Shown: positions 34,616-45,780, numbered from the stretch's first letter. The stretch: 64,000 nt of DNA from Ambrosia x helenae (GCA_030844895.1 CM061223.1:14209994-14273993), one strand, 5' to 3'. Numbers and translations: made by a program. Notes: a model not told the origin generated them from the sequence alone.

Positions 34616-35204
34616 TGTCATAATATTATGCAATCTCTCATTTGAAAGATGCCACATAGGATATGATGTGGTAACTCTAGACCAATTAAAAAAAAGGAAT
34701 AAAAATGGTTTAAATATGGTTTAACCTAATTTATTAAATACATAATCTACTAAATGTAAATATTAAACCTTTATTATTTTCTCTCTCATGTTTCCTCTCA
34801 TAAATTTTGAACGTTAATATCTTTTATATACGAGATTTTTTAAAGAAAAAAATTACACCAAATTATCGAGCGTTTTATTATCTTTCCAACGAGTACCATA
34901 GTGCTATATAAAAAAACGGAGTAAAAAACGACTATTTTTTGTAACCCGACAGGCAGTGTGTCAGGTTTGGGATTAATTTAAAAAAAATTGTGGGTTTGGG
35001 TCGGCCTGGGATTGGGTGATACCCGACCCAATTACCCTTTTTTATTTATTAGAATATGATAACTTATTGCAGAGATTTGTTTAAAATAAATAATAATATT
35101 CATTAATCATATATTAACAAGTTATTAATTATGTTGTAATATTAGATATTTTATTATGTCATATTAGATATTTCAACCCGGGACCATTCCAAGATAAAAA
35201 CTAG
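34616..35204 (+). mobile_element. Helitron H3, 5'-truncated
   Basis: Starts inside the family sequence (TGTCATAATATTATGCAATC) with no proper 5' terminus. Ends CAACCCGGGACCATTCC, then AAGATAAAAACTAG|T, a weakened hairpin. Third link of a three-element chain with H1 and H2. Confidence 0.7.
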
Positions 35205-35890
35205 TTATATTATGTATAAAATAAAATACTGCGAGCCGACTCACAAGCCGAGCGAGGCGTAGCTTAGGCTTGGCTCTTTTTCGAGTGAGAGCCGTGGCCT
35301 TTTAAACACTTCTATTCTTGAGTAGCTTTTACATTTATTTTTTCTCCTTTGTCGTTCCTTTGCCGATTGTCGTTGAAAGCTTGAAGCTTCAAATACATCT
35401 TTTTTTTAAACGTGAATCTTCTATTCTTAAATACCACATAATCGACCACGTTTGCAAAGATTAAAACACGCACGATATTTGTGAGGATCAGTCATCGATA
35501 GTACAAGTAGACGAGAAGTTCATGGGCAGCCTCAAATAAGTCTCTTTCTGACCCAAGCTAGACCAATAAATTAATGATACGTCATTTACCACAAAATTAG
35601 TGCTCGAATTCAAGCACTTAAAATGAGACTTTGGAATGGGAATGGCTAGTAGAGAGGATACACGTGTCAGATCAAGGGAATATATAAAAAAACAAATATA
35701 TATTTTTAACAGTAAATTTTTTATTTCACCCTAACAAAAATAAGAAACAAATGTTGTATCTTGGAGTTGTCTTCTACACTTGAAAATATATTCGTACGGG
35801 CTTGAAATTGTTTCTTTTAGGGCTCTCCACTACCTATTCTACGTTTCCTACATATGCCTATTCTACGTTTCCTACATATGACCCGGGTCA
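35205..35890. other. gene-free stretch
   Basis: A short word-rich patch (GAGCCGACTCACAAGCCGAG, 35232 on) is the only structure. TATTCTACGTTTCCTACATATG is partly duplicated at 35836-35880. Confidence 0.4.
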
Positions 35891-35896
35891 CATATA

Positions 35897-36164
35897 TGGT
35901 GGAGTGGTATGAATGCTTAATAATAGAAGACTCGTGGCTGAAAGGTCATGGTTCGATTCTTGAGAGCACAGGGTTTTACCGATTATTCCATTGTCGTGCT
36001 TTCAGACGGGTGGATAGTCGGGTTTTCCCCGAAACTGGTGGACTTGGTGAAACCAAGAGCTCCTTTACATGTCTGGCTATGCGGGTGGAAGGGGTCCTAA
36101 TTTGACTGAGTAAGGACTCCGAATGGAGTTCTTGGTGAATTTCGTTGGTCGTTCAAAAAAAAAA
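35897..36164 (+). mobile_element. tRNA-derived SINE 2
   Basis: Box A-like TGGTATGAATG (35905-35915) and box B GGTTCGATTCT (35950-35960) lie about 45 bp apart. A body of roughly 200 bp ends TTGGTCGTTCAAAAAAAA with poly(A) at 36155-36164. The flanks contain a related pair of segments (ACATATGACCCGGGTCACAT upstream; ACAAATGACACGGGTCACAT downstream) but no exact target duplication was fixed. An 83-residue frame across it is a by-product. Confidence 0.65.
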
Positions 36165-37104
36165 CACGTTTTGATTTAATGATACATTTTCTACAAATGA
36201 CACGGGTCACATATAATACGTTTTGATTTAATGGATAATTTTAATACATTCAACTAATCCATAAACATATATAAATTAGGGTTCATACATACTAATAATA
36301 AACAGTGTTTTATATACATAATGAATAAATGATCATTTAAGATAACTAGGGCATTGCCGTTGGCCGTTGTGGAAAACATGGCGATGACGACGGTGGAGCT
36401 ACGGTGGTGACGATGACGATCCCCTGTTTCCTGCCAAAATTCATTATCGAATAAAACAAGTTGACGATGATGATGGATGGTGGTATGAGCTGAGGATGAC
36501 GTTGATGATGACGGGTGGAGCTACGGTGGTGACGATGACTGTGACACCCGGCAAATTCTGGTTAACAACGTTGTCTAGATGAAAGTCTACCTTAGCGAGT
36601 CACGCGTATATTGTATTTAACTGGGTTAGTTAAGTCGGGTTATGGTTCGGGAACTATCGGTTTAGTCTAGAAGATCATTGGATGTTGGTCTAGAGGTTCA
36701 TTAGATGTCGGTCCTTAACCAAGTGTACAAACGGTGACGATTTGTAGGATCGTCAGGGCATACGGAACATACAAGTCTCGAGTCCCGGGAATTGGTGAAC
36801 GAGTGTGAATATGTGTATTTACAAGTGTTATGTGTTTACAATCATTATGTGACTTGTCGGTATGTGAATATGTGTTAACATATGTTAAAACGGGGTTTAA
36901 CGCGCAAAACACACGGAACAGGCCCCTATAGGCGATTAGGATGGCCCAATCGCCTATAGGAGGGGCGAGTGGGGGGCCTTAGGGGCGAGTAGGGACTAAT
37001 TGCATGACTGTTCATGCGATTAGGCCCCAATTGCATGGACTTACATGCGATTAGGCTCCCTAATCGCGTGTAAAGGCTGCATAATCGCTAGTTACGTGCT
37101 GGAC

Positions 37105-37135
37105 GACTAAAAACGACTATAAATACCATACTTGA
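37105..37135 (+). promoter_or_regulatory. TATA box of solo LTR C
   Basis: ACGACTATAAATACCATACT lies about 580 bp into the LTR and aligns with the TATA boxes of LTRs A and B. Confidence 0.65.
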
Positions 37136-37837
37136 CCTCATAAACTTCATTATACAAACCCTAGTCGTCCCATAACCCGCCCCAACACACACACAAACTC
37201 TGGAAACACGATTTTTGATCAAAACACAAGGTTTCAAGCTTAATCCATCATTCTTTTACAAATCTAAGGTATGGTTTACATCCATGCAATCTTATAAACA
37301 TTTTTATTCAATCCCTAATAGTCCAGACCTGTTCTAAAACGGAAAAGCTTTCTGAAAATCGTTAATAAGTGTTGTTAATCAGATTTTTAACTAGTATACA
37401 TGTGTTATGTGTGTTTATGATTAGAAAGCTAGGGTTTTTATGATTCTAGATGAATGAGTGACATGTTATTATGTTAGATCAGAATAATAATGATATTATG
37501 ATGATAAAAATCTGAGTAACTGATTATTAGGGTGATAGTTACGCATGTTAGTGTGATGTTGCATGCTATGTGAATGGTGTTTGGAATACGTGATTGCATG
37601 CAGGACTGATAATACGAGGCAAAACGAAGGATTTTGGTTTAAACATGTTTAGAATAGTTGTTGGGATGATATTGGATGGTTACACACGTTCTGGGGCTGA
37701 TTTGGAGCGTTAAACGCGCGAAAAACCGGAACAACAAGGTTACAGGCGATTAGCAACCCTAATCGCCTATGTTAGAGGAGATTAGGAGGCCAATCGCCCA
37801 TCTTTCATGCGATTAGGCCCAAATCGCTAGTTTTTAC

Positions 37838-37930
37838 ATGCAATCAGCCCTAAATGCTAGTTTTTACATGCAATCAGCCCTAAATGCTAGTTTTTACATG
37901 CAATCAGCCCTAAATGCCAGTTGACCAACC
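37838..37930 (+). repeat. triplicated 30-bp unit in LTR C
   Basis: TTTTTACATGCAATCAGCCC followed by TAAATGCTAG is repeated three times without change, a very recent expansion in the second repeat block of the LTR. Confidence 0.85.
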
Positions 37931-39128
37931 TAAATGCTAGTTGACTTTTCCTAATCGCGTGTACTACTGCTGTAAGTATAAATTAGCATTCCGAGACCCG
38001 ATTTGACATGTAGGAACATGCTAGGAACCCCGTAACATATCTAATAACTTGGTAACATATGTTTGGATGTAATTCGGTGATACGTGAGCTATGTGCTATA
38101 ACTTGTTGTGCGTTAACGTATGTTAAGTGTGGTTGCATAATTGTGTGTTTAAGAGCGTAAACATAACACGGGGAGTCTCGGGTCACCAATGGGATGTCGA
38201 GTCTTGTACTTTGGGTCAGTTAAACGGTCACGGTGTTTTCAAACGAACTTGGTTATGGTCTGGACATCTAGGGACTAACTAACCTGCGGGTTATTAGTCT
38301 AAGTACTTGTAACTGTCATATGTTAGGTCGCCGCTTTACGGGACTAGCATAGCAGCTGAGTCTACTCGTGTTAAGGAGTAACGCAACTTAAGGTGAGTTT
38401 ACGGCCCCTCTTTTAAACTGGTTTCATACTTTCGGGGGAGAAAACATGTGTTAAAACGATTATTTGGTAACTACTGTCATACTATGGGTTTCTATTGTAT
38501 ACTACACGATCTTTGGAAGTCCCGGGGGGAACCATGAATGTGCGGGTTTGCACAACGGGGAAATGTGAATAGCGCTATTGGGAGTGACCAACCCCGCTCG
38601 TCGGCTTGGAGGGCCGGGCGAGTGCATATTGTCTCAAACAGGAACAACAGGAACAACTGGTTTACTTTTCGGGCACAACATCTGGTATGCGTGTTAGTAA
38701 TGGTTTTCCAATCGTGGTAGTAACAAAACATACGCCTAGCTAGCGTACACTGGTTTTCGATTTGTTATAGTATGGACAGGTGGACTTGGTACTTGGATTA
38801 CAAAACCTGTAAACTCACCAGCATTTTTGTGCTGACGTAAACTTTTACATGTTTTCTCAGGTCGCTAAGGTAGCACAACTGGACTAGGGCGCACGCGTCT
38901 GCACGGCGTCTAGTTAGAGTCGCATGGTTTTCACATGTTGAACATTTGGTTTACTTTTGAGATACTGTTTTGAATAAGCTTCCGCTGTAAACGGGGATTT
39001 TAAACTATGTTTTGAAATTGCATTATATTCATTTAGACTTGTTTATTGTGATCGTTGGTTTGGATCCTGGTTTGTCATACGCCTCGCGGTAAAACTCCGC
39101 AAGTGGATTTTGAGGGTGTGACAATGAC

Positions 39129-39690
39129 GATGGATGGTGGACGGGTGGAGCTACGGTGGTGACGATGACGATGAAGCAAAGGTAGAAAAAAATGGAGAAT
39201 GAGATTGAGGGTGTGATGCGTGTCACGAAAATCCATCACACCGTCACGATCACGGTCGTGATACATTGGTCGGGGCGGTGGTCGTGGCCATCACGGACCA
39301 CCCCGTCCACCCTTAGATTTTTTTCTGTTCTCCACTTACAACCTCTTTAAAAAAATATTAAAAAATAAATATAGAATAACAGTGTCATACCAAATTATAG
39401 ATGAACGGTAATATTTTCTCTCTTCTTTACTCGCAATCACTTATCAACAGGGACGTCCCTGAAAATCTCTGAAAATTCATGTACCCTTTCCGAACCGTTA
39501 AAAAATAGGCCCATTAGGCCCAAGTTTAAATGTTAAATGAGTTATATAAAAAATATAGGAATATATATATAGGAATATTTTTTTAAAAAATATTATGTCT
39601 TCAAGATTTATGGATCATTTCCGGTTAGCCTCCTCGAATCTCCCCAAAGACGTCCCTTGCTTATCAACTTAAGAAGAACTCACTCACAAA
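39129..39690. other. gene-free stretch with palindromic GTCACG text
   Basis: 39205-39310 contains ATGCGTGTCACGAAAATCC and TCACGATCACGGTCGTGA inverted words. The rest is AT-rich. No gene. Confidence 0.4.
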
Positions 39691-39729
39691 TATATAAATA
39701 ACCTATTTTGAATGTTCTAAACCTATAGT

Positions 39730-39945
39730 AATCAGTTTTATTGGTAGATGTAGATGATTGACATTTGTCGATTTCAATCATTTCAGCATTTCGTTGATTT
39801 CTTTGCATGTTCTGTGTATTTGTTTCCTTCTTTCCTTTTTTATAGATAATAAAGTAACATGACAATGAAATAGAGAGGAGTAAGTTTGGGTCACGTAGAG
39901 CATTCTTCTCAAAGTCAATGTTGAGTGAGTGTGTTGGAAAAAATA
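39730..39945. repeat. dispersed repeat, copy 3
   Basis: GATTTCAATCATTTCAGCAT, TTTCTTTGCATGTTCTGTG, GAAATAGAGAGGAGTAAG and AGAGCATTCTTCTC match copies 1 and 2 at 10.1 and 11.7 kb in the same orientation, here without hAT sequence nearby. Confidence 0.6.
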
Positions 39946-40104
39946 GAACCACTCCTTTTCTTCACGTCATAAAAACCAAGTGTTCATTGTTCTAGAAAGT
40001 CACACTCACACGGCAAGATGAACGACCGCTCACCTAATTATATTGTTAAAAAAAAGTTATGATTTATAAATAAAAGCTAATGATAAAAACTTAGAGGCGT
40101 TCAA

Positions 40105-40172
40105 TTGAATTTATTTGAAAGGATAATCTATATCTATATCTATATCTATATCTATCTATATCTATATCTATA
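40105..40172. repeat. (TCTATA)n microsatellite
   Basis: A run of TATATCTATATCTA repeats just upstream of the 5' end of Helitron H4. Confidence 0.8.
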
Positions 40173-40324
40173 CATATAATAAATCAAAGCTATTTTGATG
40201 ACATGTCATAATATTATGTAATCTCTATTTTGAGAGATGCCACATATGATGTGATGTGGCAACTCTAGACCAATTAAAAAAATGAATAAATATGGTTTAA
40301 ATATTATTTAACATAATATATTAA

Positions 40325-42285
40325 GGCTTAGGCTATTTGGACACCCAAGGAATCTAATTTGACACCCTACTCATGCCTCGTATAGACCTATATGGGGCAT
40401 ATTAAAATACAAATTTTGTCTTTTAGCTATCTGATGTTGACCTACACAGAAAACAATAAAGTTTATACTCCTCGTATAGACCTATATGAGGCATATTGAA
40501 GTACAATTTTTGTCTTTTAGCTAATTGATGTTGACCTACACTGAAAACAATAAAATAATATGCCTCATATAGATCAATATGAGGCATATTATGGTCTATT
40601 TTTATTTTTTAAATAACTAAAAATACTAAATTAACTTTAAAAATTCCAAAAATTAACAAAAAAAATTAGTTATATTCTGTTCAATATTATTTAAAAAAAA
40701 AAAATCAACTTTTTGTTACCAACATTATTTTAAGAGTAAAGATCAAATACAAAGTGTTTTTCGGTAAGAACTGTGAGAATCAAAGGGAGTAAAAAAAATT
40801 ATTTTTTTTTTAGAATTTTTTGGCTCTTTTTTTCCCATGTGCTTAAACATTCTTCCTAGATTAATAATACAAAAAAAAAAAATTAGTGTAATTACGTCAT
40901 TAAAGAAAATACATTAGTTTACACTAGAGTAATTATGTAATTACTCTACATCAAATTTTTTTTTTTTTTTTTTTAGTTTTCAATACTATAATACATGTTT
41001 AACAATATGGGAAAAAAATTTGAAAAAAAAAATAAAAAAATACCCTCCTTTGATTTTCACAGTTGTTACCGAAAAAACACTTTGTACCGGATATTTCCCT
41101 TTATTTTAAATAGTGTTCAAATCAATAAAACTTAATTTTTTTTTTGGATTTTTAAAAGTTATTTTAGTATTTTTAAACAATATTATTACAATAATATTGT
41201 ATTTTAAAAAAAATAAAAACAGCCTTGATATACCTAGTATTGGGCAATATGATTAGTATTAAACACTGATAAGCCTAGTATTGGACAATACGTGGCATAT
41301 CAAGCCTAGTATTGGCACCAATACTAGGCTTGAAAAGTGATAAGAGGGTGACTTGATATGGATCATATTGGGCAATACGACCCATATTAATACATCAGTA
41401 TGCCTCATATAGGTCTATATGATAATATGAGGCATATTAGTCCTCATATCACTTCTTCTCAGCCTAGTATCAAACCCAATACGTGGTGGCTTTGATATGC
41501 CCCATATTGACCAATACGAGGCAGATCAGGGTCTTTTTTTTATTTTCTTTATATATTTTTATTTTTATTGTTTTTAAATAACTAAACGGTTTGGGTCGTT
41601 ACCGGTCCTGGTCGCTACCGGGCCCGGGCGGGTCGAAACGGTCTGGGTCGTTACCGGGCCCGGCCGGGTCGAAACGGTCCGGGTCGCTACCGGGCCCGGC
41701 CGAGTCGCTACGGGACGGGTCAGGTCGAAAAGGTCCGGGTCGCTACGGGGCGGGTCATGTTTTTTATTTTTAAGTTTATTTTTGTTTTTTTTTTAATTTT
41801 AATTTTTTAATTTTTATTTACTTTTTAATTTTTTTATTGTTATTTTATTTTTTTTTAAAATTTTAATCAATTTTAATGTGAACCTATCCTAATTCAAACA
41901 ATCCATACCCAAACAAAAGAAATAATTTTTATAAAATAATACTGGTAACAAAAAGTTGTAATTTTGTTAAAATAATATTGGAATGAATATAACTAACTTT
42001 TTGTTAATTTTTGAATTTTTTTAAAGTTAATTTAGTATTTTTAGTTATTTAAAACAATAAAAATAAAAATACAAAAAGATAATAAAAAGACCCTAATATA
42101 CCTCATATTGATCTATATGAGGCATACTTGGCTATGATATACCTCATATTGACCAATATGAGACATATTGGCACGAAGTTTTAGGTCTGAGATTCCCTTG
42201 AAGTTTGTGTGCAGCTTTTTGACTTAAATATGCCTCGTATAGAGCTATACGAGGCATACTTAGGGGTGTCCAAATAGTATCACCC
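40325..42285. mobile_element. foldback TIR element with 8-bp duplication
   Basis: TATATTAA flanks it (40317-40324 and 42286-42293). The 22-bp ends match at 18 positions, sharing CTATTTGGACACCC. Arms extend inward: text near 40600-40720 (AACTAAAAATACTAAATTAA) returns inverted near 41930-42080 and again near 41110-41180. The TACAAAGTGTTTTTCGGTAA segment near 40750 is inverted at about 41065. Numerous palindromic words (TGCCTCATATAG..TATATGAGGCA; GCCTAGTATTGG..CCAATACTAGGC) fill it. A GC-rich tandem block lies at 41590-41760. The 8-bp duplication suggests hAT or Mutator affinity; no transposase. Confidence 0.75.
41590..41760. repeat. GC-rich tandem repeat island
   Basis: Three to four copies of a roughly 45-bp unit (GTCGAAACGGTCCGGGTCGC then TACCGGGCCCGGCCGG) make a sharp GC-rich island inside AT-rich DNA. 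One frame stays open (Gly/Pro/Ser-rich) but is repeat-driven, not a gene. Confidence 0.75.
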
Positions 42286-42854
42286 TATATTAAATACCAA
42301 ATCTACTAAATTTAAATATTAAAACTTTATTATTTTCTCTCTCATGTTTCCTCTCGTAACTTTTAAACTTTAATATCTTTTATATATGAGATTTTTTAAA
42401 GAAAAAAAAATTACACCAAATTAACGAGCGTTTTATTATCTTTCCAACGAGTACCATAGTGCTATATAAAAAACGGAGAAAAACGACTATTTTTTGTAAC
42501 CCGACAGGTATTGTGTCAGGTTTGGAATTAGTTTTAAAAAAATTGTGGGTTTGGGTCGAGCCTGGGATTAGGTGATACCCGACCCAATTACCGTTTTTAT
42601 ATTAGAATATGATAACTTATGGCAGAGATTTGTTTAAAATAATAATAATAATAATATTCATTAATCATATATTGGCAAATCATTAATTATGTTGTCATAT
42701 TAGATATTTTATTATGTCATATTAGATATTTCAACCCGGGACGCTCTACAACAGGTAATTGCTATATAGATGTCATTTTTATAGTTTAGATACTTCTAAT
42801 TTTATTCACTTTATTTAGATTTCTCAACTCGGGACGCTCCCGGGTATAAGCTAG

Positions 42855-43186
42855 TATATAATAAACCAAAGCATTTTTAATGACATGTCATAATATTATG
42901 CAATCTCTCTTTTGAGAGATGTCACATAGGATGTGATGTGGCAACTCTAGACCAATTAAAAAAAAAGTTTTAAATTAGGTGATACCCGACCCAATTACCC
43001 TTTTTTTATATTAAAATATGATAACTTATGGCAGAGATTTGTTTTAAAATAATAATAATAATAATAATCATCATCATCATCATTAATCATATATTGTCAG
43101 ATGCCATTTTTATAGTTTAGATACTTCTAATTTTATTCACTTTACTTAGATTTCTCAACCCCAGACGCTCCGGGGTATAAAACTAG
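42855..43186 (+). mobile_element. Helitron H5, internally deleted
   Basis: Begins at the terminus of H4 (TATATAATAAACCAAAGC) and ends CCCCAGACGCTCCGGGG, then TATAAAACTAG|T. Only about 330 bp: the middle text found in H2-H4 is missing from about 42962. It contains short AAT and CATCAT microsatellites. Confidence 0.75.
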
Positions 43187-43790
43187 TAACATTATAAAAT
43201 AAATATGCTTTGTTTATTTTCTTTAATTTTTTTTTAAATTGTTAAAGAGGGTCAAAGATGATAAGAAGATTTATGTTGTATTAGTATTCAAGTCTTATAG
43301 TAACAAAATTTAATAACCGAACAGGTCAAAATTACATTTTAAATAATGGATCGATCTAATTATAAAAAGTCTCTTTTGTATTTTAACATCTATTGTTGAG
43401 GCGCATCCAAGCACACGCCTAGGTTTACTTTTCAGACCAAACCCAGTTTTCTCGCTTCGTTTAAAAAAGCCCCACTTTCAGGCCACCAGGCGTATTTTCA
43501 GGCCAAATTCCTAGGGAATTACGGCCAAGAATTGTCTGAATAGGTCTGAAACGTTTATACCAACCCTAAACAAGTTTAGATACAACCTGAAACAGCCTAA
43601 ACTAACCCTAAAGAAGCTTAAAACATGTTTAAAACTCATAAAAAAAAATGATTTTATACGGTGTGCCTTGTACCTTGCTTAAGCGCCTTGCATTGAGGTT
43701 TAAGGCTCGCTCTTTATATTTCAAATGCAGCTGACGTCTTTAACAACTATGATTTTATGATTTGACCTAGTCAAAATCTTTGGAAGAAGT
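43187..43790. other. gene-free stretch
   Basis: No recognisable feature apart from common AT-rich text. Confidence 0.45.
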
Positions 43791-43793
43791 TAA

Positions 43794-44498
43794 GCGAACG
43801 AACATGAACATGGGTCGCGTTCGTTCGTTTATGTTTGTGAACATTCGGTTAGTGTTCGTTAATGTTCGTTTATGTTTGCTAATTTATTAGCGTATATTCT
43901 TTTATTTATATTTATTTTACCCAAATAAATAATATATGTGAGGTAAATATATATATGATTATATGAGATCAATAAACCTGCTTTTAGTATAAAAGTTCAT
44001 TATATATTTCCACGTTCCAGCGTTGACGCCCTCCACCTCCGACGCCCTTCTCCATCCACCACCAATGCCAACTCAGTTTTTTCAAGCACTACTTTATTAT
44101 GTTTACTAATATTATGTTATGTACAAAGTATATTTGGACAATTAGGTTATATTTTGGGTGGAGCTAGCTAATGTCTTAATATATGTGAATTTGATCTTAT
44201 TCGAAAGTTAATATATGTCCATTTGTGTTTGTTTCCATTCATGAACACTTCTTTGTGTTCTTTTATGCTCATTTGTGTTTTTTAAAACACTTGTTTAATG
44301 TCTGTTTGTGTTCGCGTGCGTTCATGAACAAAATTAACAAATGAACACAAATGAACACGAGTGTTTTCTTAACAAACGAACATGGATAAAAAATCTTGTT
44401 CGGTATGTGTTCATGAACTGTTCGTGAACACATAAAATCTTTAACAAACGAACACGAACACTGCCATGTTCGTGTTCGTTCGGTTCGTTTGCATAGTT
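43794..44498. mobile_element. probable TIR element with GTTCGTGTTCG repeats
   Basis: Both ends are rich in GTTCGTTCG/CGAACGAAC words in inverted arrangement (AAGCGAACGAACATGAACAT at left; CGTGTTCGTTCGGTTCGTTT at right), and short GTTCGTG repeats fill the subterminal parts. No precise target duplication was found. Confidence 0.45.
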
Positions 44499-44542
44499 AA
44501 TTATAACGAAACAATAAAACCTTGTATCAATTCATTGTTTCT

Positions 44543-44778
44543 TTTTTCTTTTTCTTTTTTTAACGGCTAATTACTGGAATCACTCGCCGACCATTGGAGT
44601 ATCATCGTGCCAGTGTGCCACCAGTGTTATTACGCGATCATATTCCACCACCAAGTCACAAATTCAGGAGGAAACTCATAATTATGAGAAAACCTCCTTG
44701 TGATATTCAAACCCAAGACCTTATAGTCTCTAAGTCTTATCCCACCATCAAAATGTCGCTAGCTATAATGCCTTTGGC
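44543..44778 (-). mobile_element. tRNA-derived SINE 3
   Basis: The 17-bp duplication ATCAATTCATTGTTTCT flanks it (44526-44542, 44779-44795). On the reverse strand a box B-like GGTTTGAATAT (about 44703-44713) lies downstream of GCTAGCGACATTTTG (box A region). The element ends TTAGCCGTTAAAAAAAG with an A-rich tail. A 67-residue forward frame over it is a by-product. Confidence 0.75.
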
Positions 44779-44820
44779 ATCAATTCATTGTTTCTAACTT
44801 GTGGTTTCATTAAGGTAAAT

Positions 44821-45780
44821 ATTATATATATATATATATTAAAGAGCATGGTCGGTGGTGGTGACCATGCTCTTTAAGACACAACCCCTCAACTTTATTA
44901 AAATGACAATATCACCCTTAAAGTTTATATTTGACAAAATCAACTTTCTGGCTTCATAGAATTGACCCCTTTACTTTCTAACTTGACAAAAAAGACACTC
45001 TTACTTTCTAACTTCTTTTTAACCCTCAAACTTTTTACGTGTAACCCATTATATCACCAAACTTTTCTATAAACGATATAAATTCACTTTTCGACATAGG
45101 GTTTTTTACCTTCTGAAACGAGTTTGGTCATATATAAAACGTTTTATTTATTTTAACGTATAATATCGGTTGGAAAACTATTCTGACGTAAATTTTGTTC
45201 GGAAATGAGTCGGATCAAATATAAAATGTTTTATTTCGACAGTAAATAATCGAGTTACCTACGTTTCTGACGTAAACTATGTTCGGAAACAAGCGAGTCG
45301 GCTCAAATATAAAATGTTTTCATTCGATGGTATAAATCAAGTTATTGTACATTTTCATACAGTTAACACGTCACATGGCATGCCGCCACCGATAAACAAC
45401 TTAGGCGTTGCCCGCAACGCGTGACCTATCGCAAGTATAAATACACGTTTCGACATAGGGCTTTTTTTTTCTTAAACGAGTCTGGTCAAAAGTAAAACGT
45501 TTTCCTTCTTAGTTTTACGTATGATATCGGTTGGTCTACGATTCTTACGTAAATTTTGTTTGGAAATGAATTAGATTAAATATAAAATCTTTTAATTCGA
45601 CAGTAAAAATCCGAGTTACCTACGTTTCTGACTTAAACTGTGTTTGAAAACACACGAGTCGGCTCAAATATAATTTGTTTTAATTCGAGGTGTAAAATTG
45701 AGTCATTGTACATTTTCGTATAGTTAACGCATCACATGACGTGTCGCTGCCGCAACGCGCAGCCTACGGCAACTATCTAG
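44821..45780 (+). mobile_element. Helitron-like element with internal duplication
   Basis: The 3' end GCCGCAACGCGCAGCCTACG, then GCAACTATCTAG|T, fits a Helitron hairpin + CTAG terminus. A segment of about 350 bp (CACTTTTCGACATAGGG ... ATATCGGTTGG ... CGCAACGCG) is present twice in tandem (about 45075-45440 and 45440-45780), and the first copy ends in a near-identical terminus (CCGCAACGCGTGACC). The 5' end is unclear; near it a 15-bp perfect stem (TTAAAGAGCATGGTC ... GACCATGCTCTTTAA, 44834-44876) is present. Confidence 0.55.

Larger units (their letters stand above)
36540..39123 (+). mobile_element. solo LTR C
   Basis: 2584 bp from TGTGACACCCGGC to GAGGGTGTGACA, flanked by the 5-bp duplication ATGAC (36535-36539, 39124-39128). 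TATA box near 37118. Two repeat blocks: 36915-37095 and 37735-37965. Both follow a shared lead-in (TTTAACGCGCAAAA / TTAAACGCGCGAAAAA, then CGGAACA) and use GGCGATTAG, AATCGCC and CATGCGATTAGGC. The second contains three exact copies of a roughly 30-bp unit (TTTTTACATGCAATCAGCCC then TAAATGCTAG). Inverted pair at 36587-36598 and 38862-38873. Confidence 0.9.
36390..39175 (+). repeat. GGTGGAGCTACGG minisatellite split by solo LTR C
   Basis: The unit GGTGGAGCTACGGTGGTGAC, then GATGACGAT, occurs three times (about 36391, 36515, 39146). The solo LTR at 36540-39123 entered between the second and third copies, inside a GATGAC run. Confidence 0.65.
40167..42854 (+). mobile_element. non-autonomous Helitron H4, interrupted
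   Basis: Starts A|TCTATACATATAATAAATC and ends CTCGGGACGCTCCCGGG, then TATAAGCTAG|T. The body is split by the foldback element at 40325-42285, whose removal restores continuous family text. An inner degenerate terminus (CCCGGGACGCTCTACAAC near 42735) suggests an older copy embedded near the 3' side. Confidence 0.75.

Noticed and set aside
35854..36105. 83-residue frame, possible gene
   Set aside because: It overlies a tRNA-derived SINE with Pol III boxes and poly(A).
41591..41773. Gly/Pro/Ser-rich 60-residue frame
   Set aside because: Product of the GC-rich 45-bp tandem repeat inside the foldback element.
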